Source: Diorhabda sublineata (lineage: Eukaryota > Arthropoda > Insecta > Coleoptera > Chrysomelidae). Taken from it: a stretch of DNA of 64,000 nt. The position numbers and the translations under genes were made by a program. Below, piece after piece: positions 43,865 through 54,560 of the stretch. The stretch covers positions 3,735,653 through 3,799,652 of the forward strand of contig NC_079478.1 in the NCBI RefSeq assembly GCF_026230105.1. Direction: 5' to 3'. Numbering within the stretch: position 1 is the first letter of the stretch; every line of letters begins with the position of its first letter. The notes under the pieces were generated by a model that was given only the letters and a program-made list of their open reading frames with translations, searched no databases and was not told where the DNA came from.

Positions 43865-44868
43865 CGATCTTTGTTTTTGCGGGAGTTCTTCTGCATTACT
43901 TTAATGTGAAGAAAAATGCTGCCGAATTCATCGTATTTTGGTGGAAGTTTATGGTGAACATACTCTAGCTTAGCGAACGTGCCAAAATTGGTTTACACGG
44001 TTTAAAAGTGGTGATTTTGGCTTGGAATACGATGAACATCCTGGGCAGCCAAAAAAGTTTGAAGAATTGGAAGCATTACTCGATAAAAATTGTTGCCAAA
44101 CACAAGAAGAGCTCGCAGAATCTTTGGGTATCACTCAAGCAGCCATTTCAAAACGTTTAAAAGCCGCTAGATGTATTCAAAAGAAAGGAAATTGGGTTCT
44201 ACGTGATCTCAAGCCGAGCGACGCCGAAAGGCGGTTTTGCATGTCCGAAATGCTGCTGAAACGCCACAGAAGGACGTCATTTTTGCATCGGATTATTGGT
44301 GATGAAAAATGGATCCATTACGACAGTCCTAAGCACAAAAAATCATCTGTGAAACCCGGCCAAGCAGGCAATTCAGCGGCAAAGCCGAATATCCATGGCG
44401 CGAAGGTAATGTTCTCTATTTGGTGGGATCAGAAGGGTGTGCTATATTATGAGCTGCTAAATCCGGGTGAAACCATCAATGGACAACGCTATCGAACACA
44501 ATTAACGCATTTGAAGAGAGCAGTAGCCGAAAAACGCCCGGAATATGCGACGAGCCACGAGACAATAAATTTCCATCAGGACAACGCTCAGCCCCACGTT
44601 GCTATTCCGGTTAAGAACTATTTGGAAAACAGTGGATGGGAAGTTTTACCTCACCCGCCTTATACTCAGACCTTGCCCCTTCTGACTACCATTTGTTCCG
44701 GTCGATGCAGAGCGCCCTCACTGGAAAACGGTTTACATCAGAGCAAGATATAAAAAATTGGTTTGATTCATTCTTGGCTGCCCAGACAGTTCTTTTGAGA
44801 TGGGATCCACAAATTGCCAGAAAAATGGGAAAAGGTCATAGTTTCATATGGACAATACTTTGAATAAC
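43865..44868 (+). pseudogene. Mariner family D transposase, nearly full length
   Basis: Encodes a DD34D-type mariner transposase with few lesions. An N-terminal FAGVLLHYFNVKKNAAEFHR then ILVEVYGEHTLA is followed by a stop, then CQNWFTRFKSGDFGLEYDEH. The longest frame (44,022-44,753) continues with EALLDKNCCQTQEELAESLG then ITQAAISKRLKAA (second HTH) and WVLRDLKPSDAERRFCMSEM. Catalytic Asp are in IIGDEKWIHYD and NFHQDNAQPH. A one-codon loss and frameshift at about 44,665 turn PPYSPDL into YSDL, so the third motif is in the +1 frame (APSDYHLFRSMQSALTGKRF). A further shift leads to DGIHKLPEKWEKVIVSYGQY then FE and TAA at about 44,868. About three inactivating changes in ~335 codons make it younger than most mariners here. 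Confidence 0.85.
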
Positions 44869-45229
44869 CCTATTGTACATGTTTTTCTAAATGTACGTTT
44901 AAATTTTGAAGAAAAAACCCGCACGAATCAAGTTACGGTTCAAAAACTCTGTCACGAGTGCTCGAAACTGACATCAAAAGCTCACTAAGCACCTGTCTTT
45001 TGGATTTAGTTCTTCAATCACTCAAGCAATGGAAATGTGCGCAAAAGCCTTTCACCGAATCAAAGCTATAAGACATAGTTCCAGAAAAAGTGAGAATCTG
45101 GAAGAAAATTACTAAATACAAATTGCTTCATAGGTATTCTGACATTGTGAGAGTGCGGAAAGAAAGAAGATCAGTTTCTCTGCCTTCTTAGAATTGGCTT
45201 AGGCGTTCGACACATACAAACTGAGCAAA
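44869..45229. other. No firm gene
   Basis: Probably eroded Jockey sequence upstream of the next relic; no clear motif. Confidence 0.35.
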
Positions 45230-45740
45230 CTATTGACTAAACAATAAGTATGCAAAAGCTGTATATAAGTAACCGAGCCTTCATAATAAAGCAAGACTCA
45301 GACTTGAAGGATATCAACACGGATGTGCCACAAGGTAGAGCTTGTGCTGATTCTTCACCTTTCGCCCACTAATGACATATTCTTATTAGAGACAGTTTTT
45401 TTGCTAACGACATAACTATCTTGGCTGTAGGCGACAGCTACGAATAAGCTACAGACAACAATTGATAGTTTATTATCTATATTTGGGGTTAACTCAAGGT
45501 GCGAAGTTACACTGGAAACTTCATATAAAAAAGTAACGAAAAGATCTAGGTTAGAATAAAGAAAATGATTTGTTTGCTGTTAATTTATAATAAATTACTT
45601 GTATATATACTGAAGCCGGTTTGGACTCTCAAATCTTTTAGATATTCCAAAAGAAAGTGCTGAGTAACATCGTTGATGCACCCTGGTACTAGCGGCCTTC
45701 TGCAAAGACCTGGAGATAGACACTGTGAGGCAGGTAACTA
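45230..45740 (+). pseudogene. Jockey-clade LINE RT fragment
   Basis: In plus orientation it encodes DINTDVPQGRACADSSPF (the AGVPQGSVLGP motif), then FANDITILAVGDSYE, which is the FADDTAILA palm motif with Asp-Asp now Asn-Asp. It then gives a decayed KLHWKLHI and LLLIYNKLLVYILKPVWTLK, and SNIVDAPWY, stop, RP near 45,660-45,695, the signature end of Jockey ORF2. Many stops. Related minus-strand pieces are at 23,185 and 30,090. Confidence 0.7.
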
Positions 45741-46149
45741 GTAAATGCGCCGAGCAGCGGCGATTATGTAAAGTGCTTAGTGTGGAAGCAGAGTGCGAAA
45801 TCTTAAATATTAGTATTAATACAATTCAAGGAAGTTATTATAAATTGAAAATCATACACGATAAAACCATTTCTTGTTTGTCAATATGTCAAAATTGGAA
45901 TGCAAATATTTAAAATCGATTATTGGAAATTTCCCTATAAAATTGAAAACAGTAACGATTTATTTACAAAACTCATTAATTCCACAACGATAGTATCTCA
46001 CATGAAAACCGTTCCCCAAAGCAAAGTTAACTTCCCTAATAATCGGTTCCGAGTCTCAACATTAATAGCCTTTATTATGCGAGGGTGAGAGTCTATTTTA
46101 AACGTACGGCAATGGTGGTCTCTCCCGCTAATAAATTGGCAGCTACACA
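45741..46149. other. No recognised gene
   Basis: Two 62-codon frames (45,725-45,913 and 45,900-46,088) are unassigned. Confidence 0.4.
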
Positions 46150-46260
46150 CATCAACGTCAACGTGGTCTTCTTTGTTATATCCAGCTAATCAGACCTATG
46201 ACGTGTAATTTGCTATTGCACGTGACGTACACGTGACCAACGTCGTTGCTCCGAATTGTT
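46150..46260. promoter_or_regulatory. Candidate enhancer or promoter with paired CACGTG boxes
   Basis: In a locally GC-richer stretch, CACGTG occurs at 46,219-46,224 and 46,230-46,235, with TGACGT at 46,199-46,204 and 46,223-46,228 overlapping the first box. ACGTCAACGTGG lies at about 46,155. CACGTG is bound by bHLH and bHLH-PAS factors, and TGACGT is a bZIP (CRE-like) half site. The site lies about 11 kb upstream of the Rx exon on the Rx strand. Function is inference; no transcript start is visible. Confidence 0.3.
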
Positions 46261-46544
46261 TAAAACTTGTCACAATGTACTCTCTTGTTTGTTGTGTGAC
46301 AGCACGACGAAACTTATTAGTGTTCTGTTACCGTTCATTCCCCGAGCTTAGCGTTCTCGGTTTGCCTAATTTGCAAGATATTGTGTAACCAGATTTACCG
46401 GAATGTTGAATGTGATGTGATAATTAATGCAATTAAAATGGTAATGAGAATATTGTTAATTGAAAGAGAAGAACCACGAGAGGTATTACGTGAAACAGTA
46501 ACAATGTATCAAAAACCAAATTGCTAAGAAAGAGTTTGTGGCGA

Positions 46545-46780
46545 CAACGCCATGAGCCCTCGCATTTAAAAATACTTATTATAGGTAGGTACACAATTCC
46601 CAATATCTGCCCAGTCTCTTTTCTTTCAAAACTTTCTTAATGACTTAATAGCATTAAATTAGCTTAATCCTCTCCGATATACCTGGTACTCGTTTTAAGA
46701 AAAACCAACATTTATCTGAGCCCAGACGAGACGTTTTGAATCCAAGACAAACTCATTTTATCTCGTCACAGTTTAGTTTT
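46545..46780 (+). repeat. Dispersed repeat, copy 1
   Basis: Begins CGCATTTAAAAATACTTATT and contains ATCTGAGCCCAGACGAGACG. Diverged counterparts of both occur in the same order at 47,700-47,880. Confidence 0.4.
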
Positions 46781-47302
46781 TATTTTGTTTGGTATTTATG
46801 TATATATAGTAAGTTCAAGTAGCTTTGATTGTTGTGCTACCTCATCACTATCCTTTTTAGAGTTTTTTTAAGCGGTCCACGTAGTTTCATTGTTTTTTCA
46901 TCAATATTCAATGTTATTATACAGTGCGAATCAGGGTCAGTGTGTGTGTGTTTTGTGCAGTACAATATTCTAGAACAAAACTATATTTTACGATATTTTC
47001 TTGCTTACTTTTTGGTGGTGATGAATTTTGGACGAGGGTTGTGGCGTGATGGAATCAATACTTTTGATAATCATGGCATATATTAAAAACAATTGAATAG
47101 TAAAATCTAGTAAATATCTCGACAAAGAGATAAAGTAGTGGTTGGTGATTCATATTTTTCTTGTGCGGCAAACAATTATCCAAACATTCACTTTCCTTTT
47201 GTAGATTCTATTTTTCGTAAAAAACGTGGTTTATAGCCTCGTATATCGCATCAAAATTGTGATTGTTGCAGGATTACTGAAAGTCTTATGATTGCTGATA
47301 GT

Positions 47303-47440
47303 TGAAATTATTTGTTTGAGTTTAATCGTTAGATTAGAAATACAACCAGGATATTTGTGTGAAACAGTTTCTGAATATTATATCACTTATACTCGTAGAA
47401 ATATATTGATTATTCAATAAAGTTTTTTATGAAGTTAAAC
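47303..47440 (+). repeat. Inverted dispersed repeat, left copy
   Basis: Contains GATATTTGTGTGAAACAGTT and ATTATATCACTTATACTCGT. Closely matches the reverse complement of 49,571-49,715 over about 140 bases with scattered mismatches. Confidence 0.75.
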
Positions 47441-47689
47441 GAAAATATTCCTATTCAGAAAGAGAGGGAGCTTTCCTTTCTCTAATGTCTCAAGACATAC
47501 TTTTCCAGGGAGAGTTTCACGCGATAATTTGATCAATAAACACAAGAAATTAATTCACTTTTAAAGACCTTTATAATGAAGACATTATATCGCATTGCAT
47601 TAACAAAGAAGTTTCTGTTATCAAAGATGAATATTACTAGTCTTTTTACTGCGAAATAAGTATACTTGTTTCTTTGTAGTTGTGCGTCT

Positions 47690-47900
47690 ATTCCGTGTGA
47701 CTTCGCATCTAAAAATACTTAATACAGGTAAACATTCCTCCTAACAAATTCCATCCATAAAACAGTAATCTATCCACAGTTGACTGACCGATACCTGACT
47801 TTGGGAAAAACCAATAACCTTCTACCTGATCTTTGTTCCAACCCAGGCGAAGCGTTTGGAATCGTGGAGAAATTCATTCTGCCTCACGAAGCGATCAGGT
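47690..47900 (+). repeat. Dispersed repeat, copy 2
   Basis: CGCATCTAAAAATACTTAAT followed by CCAACCCAGGCGAAGCGTTT parallels 46,545-46,780. Overlaps the front of a 95-codon frame (47,780-48,067) that is GC-richer than its surroundings and unassigned. Confidence 0.4.
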
Positions 47901-48067
47901 CTGGAATGCCGAGACTTCAGAGAAGCTGCGCCGTTTTGTCGATATATTATAATAAGTTTATGTTATTGATCTTTGATAATTGTGGTACCCTTGCCCTCGA
48001 CACGAAGACTAGCGCCCATAAATTGAAGAAAAACGGGCTGTTTCTAGATTTAGATCGCAGTTTCTAA
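47780..48067 (+). CDS. Unassigned 95-codon frame, doubtful gene
   Basis: The frame from 47,780 reads MTDRYLTLGKTNNLLPDLCS then NPGEAFGIVEKFILPHEAIR and ends KKNGLFLDLDRSF. Its codon use looks more balanced than the AT-rich surroundings. The first half lies in a repeat shared with 46,545-46,780, where no comparable frame exists, which argues against a gene. No domain is recognised. Confidence 0.2.
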   Translation: MTDRYLTLGKTNNLLPDLCSNPGEAFGIVEKFILPHEAIRSGMPRLQRSCAVLSIYYNKFMLLIFDNCGTLALDTKTSAHKLKKNGLFLDLDRSF

Positions 48068-48939
48068 TATGATACACCTAGGCTCTAATACACTTTTTAA
48101 TTTGGAACTGAAACAGTAACACGTGTCTTTTTGAACAATAGTCAAAATTTTAACAAGCTATTTTATTTAAATTTTCTTGACAGCTATTATTTTTTGCGGA
48201 AATAACTATCAACAATGATGAGTTTAATAAATATTATATAAACTCGACACTATCAATTTCGATTGTGTAAATGTAGTACTGAATTCCTTGTAAGCCTTTC
48301 ATGGCTGTGTGGTTTCAATTTTGAATTAACGTATATCGCAATTGCTATGTGAACAAAAAATCGTTTCTTGACATTAGTTAGACAAGTTTATGTCAGTAAG
48401 ATTAAAATATGTTATAAGTTCGAAATAAGAAAAGGTATTTATAATTTGGTTGGACAGATCCCTTAGCCTCACATAGTTCGTCCTTTTCAAATCGAACATA
48501 TTTCACGTCGAAGTATTCACCGTGCTACAGACTGATGTGAAGAAGGAATACCATATCTGATCCTTTCAAAAAGTTAGGTTAGATAAGTTATCATCAATTA
48601 TCATGAGCTATATATTTCAGAACATAAACAATATTATATAATTATCAAAATTTTAATGATAGCTGACCTTAGCGATGCTTAGTTACTTCGTCATACATGT
48701 ATCACAAGCAAAAGGCTAAATTCAATGCAGTCTTCAATCGGTGAATCATTTAAAGGACAGTTTCCTCATCTTTTAGTTTTTAAGACCTTTTTTCAACATT
48801 CTACATTCTTTTTTTGTTAGTCTTAGATGGTTTTATAGTAGTTTTCTCAGTTGTTAGTCTTTTCAATCTAGTCCTATTTTCTTTTCAGCCAATTTCTTTT
48901 TACTTCCTAGCTCTAGCTTAGAGGGCACTGTTCTTATCA
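48068..48939. other. No recognised gene
   Basis: AT-rich, stop-rich in all frames. Confidence 0.45.
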
Positions 48940-49545
48940 AAAATTGACTTTTTTCCTTTTGGTCTGGTCGTCCAATTGAGGTGGTTACTTCAGAAAACAT
49001 CAAAAGAGTCCACACATTGGTTATATCTAACCGTAAATTGAAATTGCGTGACATAGCTAGGCATTAGGTATCAGAAGGCAGTGTGTTCACAATTATACAT
49101 GAAACTTTGACCTTGAGAAAGATTTTGTCAAAGTAAGTGCTGCTTTAATCACAGTGGATCAAAAACAATGACTTGTTGATGTTTCAAAGAAGTATTTGGC
49201 CATTTTCACACGGATCACATGGATCCAACTACAATGCTGCATCAAAACGATCATCATCTGAATGGACTGCAGCCGGTGACCACGTCCGAAGAAAAAACCA
49301 CTGTTTCACCAAGACAATGCACAGATTCATAAGTCGATGGCAACTATGGTTGAATTGAACGAATTAGAGTTCGAATTGCTTCCTCATCCATTGTACTGAA
49401 GCCTTTTTTGAAGCAAAAGACAAATCCTTCTACAAGCACGGCATCGAGAAGTTAGAGAAGCGTTGCAATGATTTTATTGCATAAATAAAATTTGGCAAAA
49501 AATATATTTTTTTTAGTTAGTCACACGACTTATTGAGTGATGTTT
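48940..49545 (+). pseudogene. Mariner family A transposase relic, second copy
   Basis: Shares long stretches with 35,595-36,480: a SGRPIEVVTSEN-like start, ISNRKLKLRDIA, and QKQ. The first catalytic Asp region is lost, with a jump to AASKRSSSEWTAAGDHVRR near 49,225-49,285. Then KNHCFTKTMHRFISRWQLWL is a shifted LFHQDNAxxHKSMATM motif, followed by ELEFELLPHPLY, TEAFFEAKDKSFYKHGIEKL and EKRCNDFIA to a stop near 49,484. The 3' terminus CACACGACTTATTGAGTGAT is at about 49,524-49,543. The end here is better preserved than in the 35.6-kb copy, while the core is more deleted. Confidence 0.8.
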
Positions 49546-49570
49546 TTATAAGTCTCAGTATCTATCTAAG

Positions 49571-49715
49571 AGATTCGTTGAACTTAAAAACTTTATTAAA
49601 TAATCGATATAGTTCTACGAGTGTAAGTGATATAATATTCATAAACTGTTTCACACAAATATCTTGGTTGTATTCCTAGTCTAACGAATAAACTCAAACA
49701 CATAATTTCAAGTTA
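49571..49715 (-). repeat. Inverted dispersed repeat, right copy
   Basis: Reverse complement of 47,303-47,440. Lies about 25 bases after the mariner terminus. Confidence 0.75.
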
Positions 49716-50524
49716 AACAAGGAATCGCCAACCTTTGGGATACGAGTCAAAATTAATCGAAGCATCTTTAATTAAGGACGTTAATTGAGAGAGCCTCGAG
49801 TCTCGAAAACACGCTGAGCTTTGACGACAAAGCTCACCATAAAACGATTAAATATCAAAATGAAGACAAATTTAATAATGGCCCGTTTATAGGCCCACGG
49901 GCTGTGCACGGAGTTGCAACGATGATTTGAGGGAATACCGGAACAGGGACGGATTTGTATAATGAATAATCAGTATACGTACTCTGATAGTTCTATCGAC
50001 TGAATTAGTCGGATTAGACAGGTAGTAAAATGAAGCTTAGACGATAGATTCTTCCATAGCTGATATATTGACACATGAACTATGGTACTTGACTATTTAT
50101 TTGTTCTATAAATACAAACGGGACAAACCCAACAAACAGATTAGTATAATAAAGATTGGAGAAAATAATACTATGAGATTGAAAAGTAATCTTGTAATTG
50201 AGATACAGGTTCTTTAATTAAGTGAACAGGGTATAAAATATGTCAATATCAATATTAATTTTTAAAATAATTAGTAAAAGTAAAATTAGTATTTAAAACT
50301 CTTATAGGTCATTATAACAAATTTTATGAGGTGGCCAATTCGTTGGAGTTTTTATTATTTTAGCAAGGTTTTATGGGTACGAATTTGAATAATTCGTTTT
50401 ACATAATATCTTCCAGGGTAATTTTAACTTTCAAGTTATACTTGAAATTTACTAAAAATTTTCTGTTTGTTGCAATATTCTGTCAATTTAGTATGTAGTA
50501 CAAGAGAATCGATTGCTATAATCT
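49716..50524. other. No recognised gene
   Basis: AT-rich with nothing readable. Confidence 0.45.
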
Positions 50525-51165
50525 ATTTTTATAAATAAGAAAGCAATAAAATCATGGAATAATTTCCGTGAATATTGAGGCACTTGTCATAACGTGGCAC
50601 CAGTTTTTGAACACCCTTCTCATAAAATTTTGCCGCCTGACTTGTTAACCACTGTATCGCAAGTGTTTTGACTTTGTTATCGTCTTGAAGGCGCTGACCA
50701 CCCAGGTGTTTCTTCAAGTACAAAAACAAATGCTAGTCGCTGGGCGCCAGATCAGGGCTGTAGAGAGGATGATCTAGAGTTTCCCATTGAAAAGATTTGA
50801 TGAGATCTTTGGTCCGATTAGCCACATATGGACGGACATTGTGATTCAGCAAAACCTTACCATTTCATCACTCATAATATTTTGTCCGTAAACTTCAGAG
50901 ATCTCACGATGAATATCGATCAATTTTACGCCTCTAGCACTAAGAAATCGTATAATAGCCCGTACTTCACAATCGGCGGGACTCACGATTGTCGGAGGTA
51001 TCTTAAACACTCAGTAAACAACGTGCACCATGAAGAATCAGACTGTAATGACGTCAGTGCGTAGATGAAGGCAACCAGCGCGCATGTGCGGAACGCCGAC
51101 CTTGGGGTTGCGGCGGCGGAATCGTAAAACGGTACTTACTTAAAAAACAAAACTTTTTGGATTGA
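50525..51165 (-). pseudogene. Internally deleted mariner (family C)
   Basis: The minus strand from about 51,020 reads PADCEVRAIIRFLSARGVKL then IDIHREISEVYGQNIMSDEM, a complete first HTH region of a mariner transposase. At about 50,865 it runs into LLNHNVRPYVANRTKDLIKS (the HDNARPH motif, Asp now Asn), then LYSPDLAPSD, a stop, and HLFLYLKKHLGGQRLQDDNK, with FYEKGVQKLVPRYDKCLNIH then GNY at the C-terminus near 50,550. The second HTH and first catalytic Asp are deleted. Only one or two stops occur in what remains. Termini were not matched. Confidence 0.8.
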
Positions 51166-54100
51166 TAGACTTGTACTCTGAGATCATTTGATTATGTTTA
51201 TGAGGTTAATGTATATGTTTGACTAATAAGATTTATATCTTTTAATATTCAACCTAAATAAATTCTTTCTTCTCATATTGTATGCTGATTTTACTGTATT
51301 ATCATTGATTGAATTCTTAATAATCTGTTACAGTAAATAAGCTAAAATTCAAATAGTGTTTTCTCTCTTTAAATTAACTAGATTAACAGAAAGATTAATC
51401 ACCGTTTTCTTTGGGCCCCAACTTAATTTAATGTTAAAATATAACATTTTATTTCTTTGTTGTTAAGGTGAGTAAACTGTCAACTTTTTCATATTTTTCC
51501 TTGTAATTAATTCATCAGAAAAACTCAAGAATAAATTTGATATAACTAGAAATATTCTAAAGACGATTGTTGCTTAAACAAAGTTTTTTTTGTATTTGAG
51601 TAATTATGAATAATGAAATAAATATGTTTGATTGAATAAATTATTCGAAAAAAATTTTTCCTTCCGCAAAGTCGAATGTTGAATTAAGAAGAAAGAAAAG
51701 CGGGCACACCCGTTCTTCAGCATCCTGTATATGATATAGGCTTATACAAAAACTGTCAACAAAAAACTTTGTTAAAAAAGGGCGGTGTAATGTAAGTAGG
51801 GTTATTTAATTCTCGCATTGTATACCGCCTCCTTTCAAGGATTCTCAGCTTACACAGATCAAATTTCTAGCTACTTGGATACTAACACTACCAACGCATT
51901 AGAATTTTTGTTCAGGAATGTATTTTTCTTACCTGCTTATACCAGTTTTTTATGCTTAAGATCGAGTATAGTTATTTTATTAGTTAATAATATAATTTTT
52001 GTTATGAAAAATCTTTTGTATCTGAATAAATTCTGAGCTTGTTTGAAATTAATTATACGAGACAAGTTCTGAGATCCCGCGTCTGTACGTACGTACAGTT
52101 GTTCGTGACTGTTAACAATGACTTTTGAATTGAGAATTCTGCGAAGCACGAGGTTTTTATTGAGTTAAACGCCTTATAGAGATCAATATGTATTGATATC
52201 CGTGCGGTGTAAGGAGAAAACATTAAATATATATAATGAGAAATGTAATGACCGTGTTTATGTCATTACTGACGATTTAGTGGAAAAGTCTAAGAGCTTT
52301 ACGATGTCGTCATCATCCGAATAGTTTCTTGAAATACTGTTTACAAGCTTACTATATTTTAACGTCAGTGCACAACCATATTTATGTCAAATATCAATTT
52401 GAATATAGATTTTTTAAAAAAGAAATTTCGTAACACTACAATTCTCGATCAAATATAATTCCCTGGTGATGAATACATGAGTATTCGAAACCTCGAAATA
52501 CATATTAAATATAGTACACTTCGGAGTTTCATTTGTCGCAATCCCAAAACTAAAATGCTCATAAATTAGTTGTCAAGACTTAATTCCAATTTATATATAT
52601 GTGACATCATTTAAGAATTTAAATCACTTTTTGGGATTTGTCAAATACCCTACTATTTTGTGGTTGAAACAGAATTGCAACAGTAAATAATTCACAACCC
52701 TAATCCCTACGTACTCGACCAAAACGTTTAACACAAATTATCATGAACCATTATAGTGAAAATTATTAATGAATAAAAAAACATGTGTTACTTCTCAAAA
52801 CGTAAGGTTGATCAATTTCACCCCTCAATAAAATCCCTCAAAGCCGCAATAAAAGCGAGGCTATAACCATTCTCTACGGTTAATCAAACACTGATACCGT
52901 ATCATGACATTAGTCTCTCGAGAAATATGTCAGAATCGTAAACTTTCCTGAAATATATTCAGCGAATAATAGTTCTAGTTTTATGGAAACAGCAGAAAGA
53001 GCTCTAGTTTTTTTTTATTTTATTAAACACACATCCAATAATTTTAGAATAATACAGAGTATTACAGAGATATTCAAGACTGTTTAGTTCAGACAGTAGT
53101 CGCTAATACGGGTCTCGGTCCACCCTACAAGGTGGTGAATAATCAATATTTCATAAATACTTACTCATACCAAATTAAGAAATGAAAAATAATGTTTACT
53201 CCCCGTATACAAATTCGGTAAACATCTAACAAATCGTCAGTCCACGTAGACTCATCATCTCCACTGCATTTCTTTTGGCTGAAGCTGTCGGAAGACGTAT
53301 GTACACAATTTCTTCGAAATATTCCTGCAGGATAGTCTGCGATAAGCAGTGGCGTCGTTTGGTGAGATTCATTAAATTCTTAAATTTCTTTAAATACATA
53401 GAAATATGGCGTTCTTTAAACCATGGGCGAATGGAATAAAGATTTAGAAATACAAACACAGCACGTTATTTTAAATATATTCGCATGTTTAAAAAAGGAA
53501 AATATTCATGCAATCATAGTAAGAATTGCTGGATTAACTAGTTAGTTAACTAATTAGTTGACGAAGCTACTCAAGATTTTATACGTAGGACAATTTATAG
53601 TTTATATAAAGAGAACAGGGCTGCGACATTAGAAGTAATACAGCAAAAGGTAGCAGATTATCCATAATGCAACTCCAACAGATACCAAATAATAGTAATA
53701 GTAAAGCTCAAACATTATCATTTATTTTTGAAAAAAATATTCCTATTCCTGTCAGTGATCGTGAAAAAAGCCCAACAAACACATAATTGCTTACTGTTAT
53801 TAAAGGTCTAAGCCTAGAGAAAATTTATTATATTGACAAGCTGTGCAGAGAACAGCGTCTCCAGAATTGAATAAAGAGGTTGTAGAACTCTTAGATAAAG
53901 TTCTAGCAGCAGACCGCCAAGAGCTTTGGAAAAACATGTTATCAAAGAAGAAGCTGAATATTTAGTATCACCCTCTTTACAAACCATAATAACTAAATCA
54001 AATGATGACTCTAGGTCAGACGATTCTGACTACCATGATTATTTATAATGATACTTTGGAATTGAAATGCTTTTTTATTTTTGTTTTATTTGCAGAGAAT

Positions 54101-54227
54101 TTATTAATCTTTATGGTTTTTGCTTTGAAATGAGAAAAAAAAACGAATGGGGTACAAAAAGGGCTCAGTTCACGTCTGGTACCCTGTTTAAACCAAACGC
54201 CCTTACATGCAGGTACATTTTACTCGT
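51166..54227. other. No recognised gene (3 kb)
   Basis: Mostly AT-rich. Frames at 51,818-52,149 and 53,226-53,459 are unassigned. At 53,850-53,950 one frame reads SPELNKEVVELLDKVLAADR then QELWKNMLSKKKLNI, which is protein-like but unplaced; nearby YLVSPSLQTIITKSNDDSRS is similar in feel and may be the same relic. At 53,090-53,140 there is a GC-richer patch with no match. Confidence 0.4.
52083..52098. repeat. 16-bp perfect palindrome
   Basis: CTGTACGTACGTACAG reads the same on both strands. Short palindromes of this size can arise by chance in 64 kb, but rarely. Confidence 0.6.
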
Positions 54228-54560
54228 CTATTTACGTTTTCTAATTTAATATTCAGTTGTAACACGTTCCGAAGAAAAGGAGGAAAAGAGACCTTCGAGA
54301 ATCTGTTTTACCGGTGCCCTGCCTTGAGGAAGAAACGACGTCAAATGCTGGGAGACGACACACTAGATAAAAATTTTCTGTCTAGGTTGGGAATGCTGAA
54401 AAATCAGCTATAAAAGGGAAAGGGTACGCTGGTGGTTAGCTAGTTAAGTAAGTTTCCAAACTGTGGAAAATAAATGGTAACACAATGGGCCTTGAGCTTT
54501 CGAGTGAAACAGGACTAATCTAGATCGAGGTTGCTTTAACTTCACCTAACCTAATTTCAA
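54228..54560 (+). pseudogene. R1-like non-LTR retrotransposon 3' fragment
   Basis: Encodes ETFENLFYRCPALRKKRRQM then LGDDTLDKNFLSRLGMLKNQ and a stop. This is the ExxxHxxxxCPALxxxRxxxLG region near the C-terminus of R1-type ORF2 (Cys-His residues partly replaced). The 3' untranslated sequence that follows (GGTGGTTAGCTAGTTAAGTA, CTTTCGAGTGAAACAGGACT) matches 28,730-28,800. 5'-truncated, as LINEs usually are. Confidence 0.6.
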
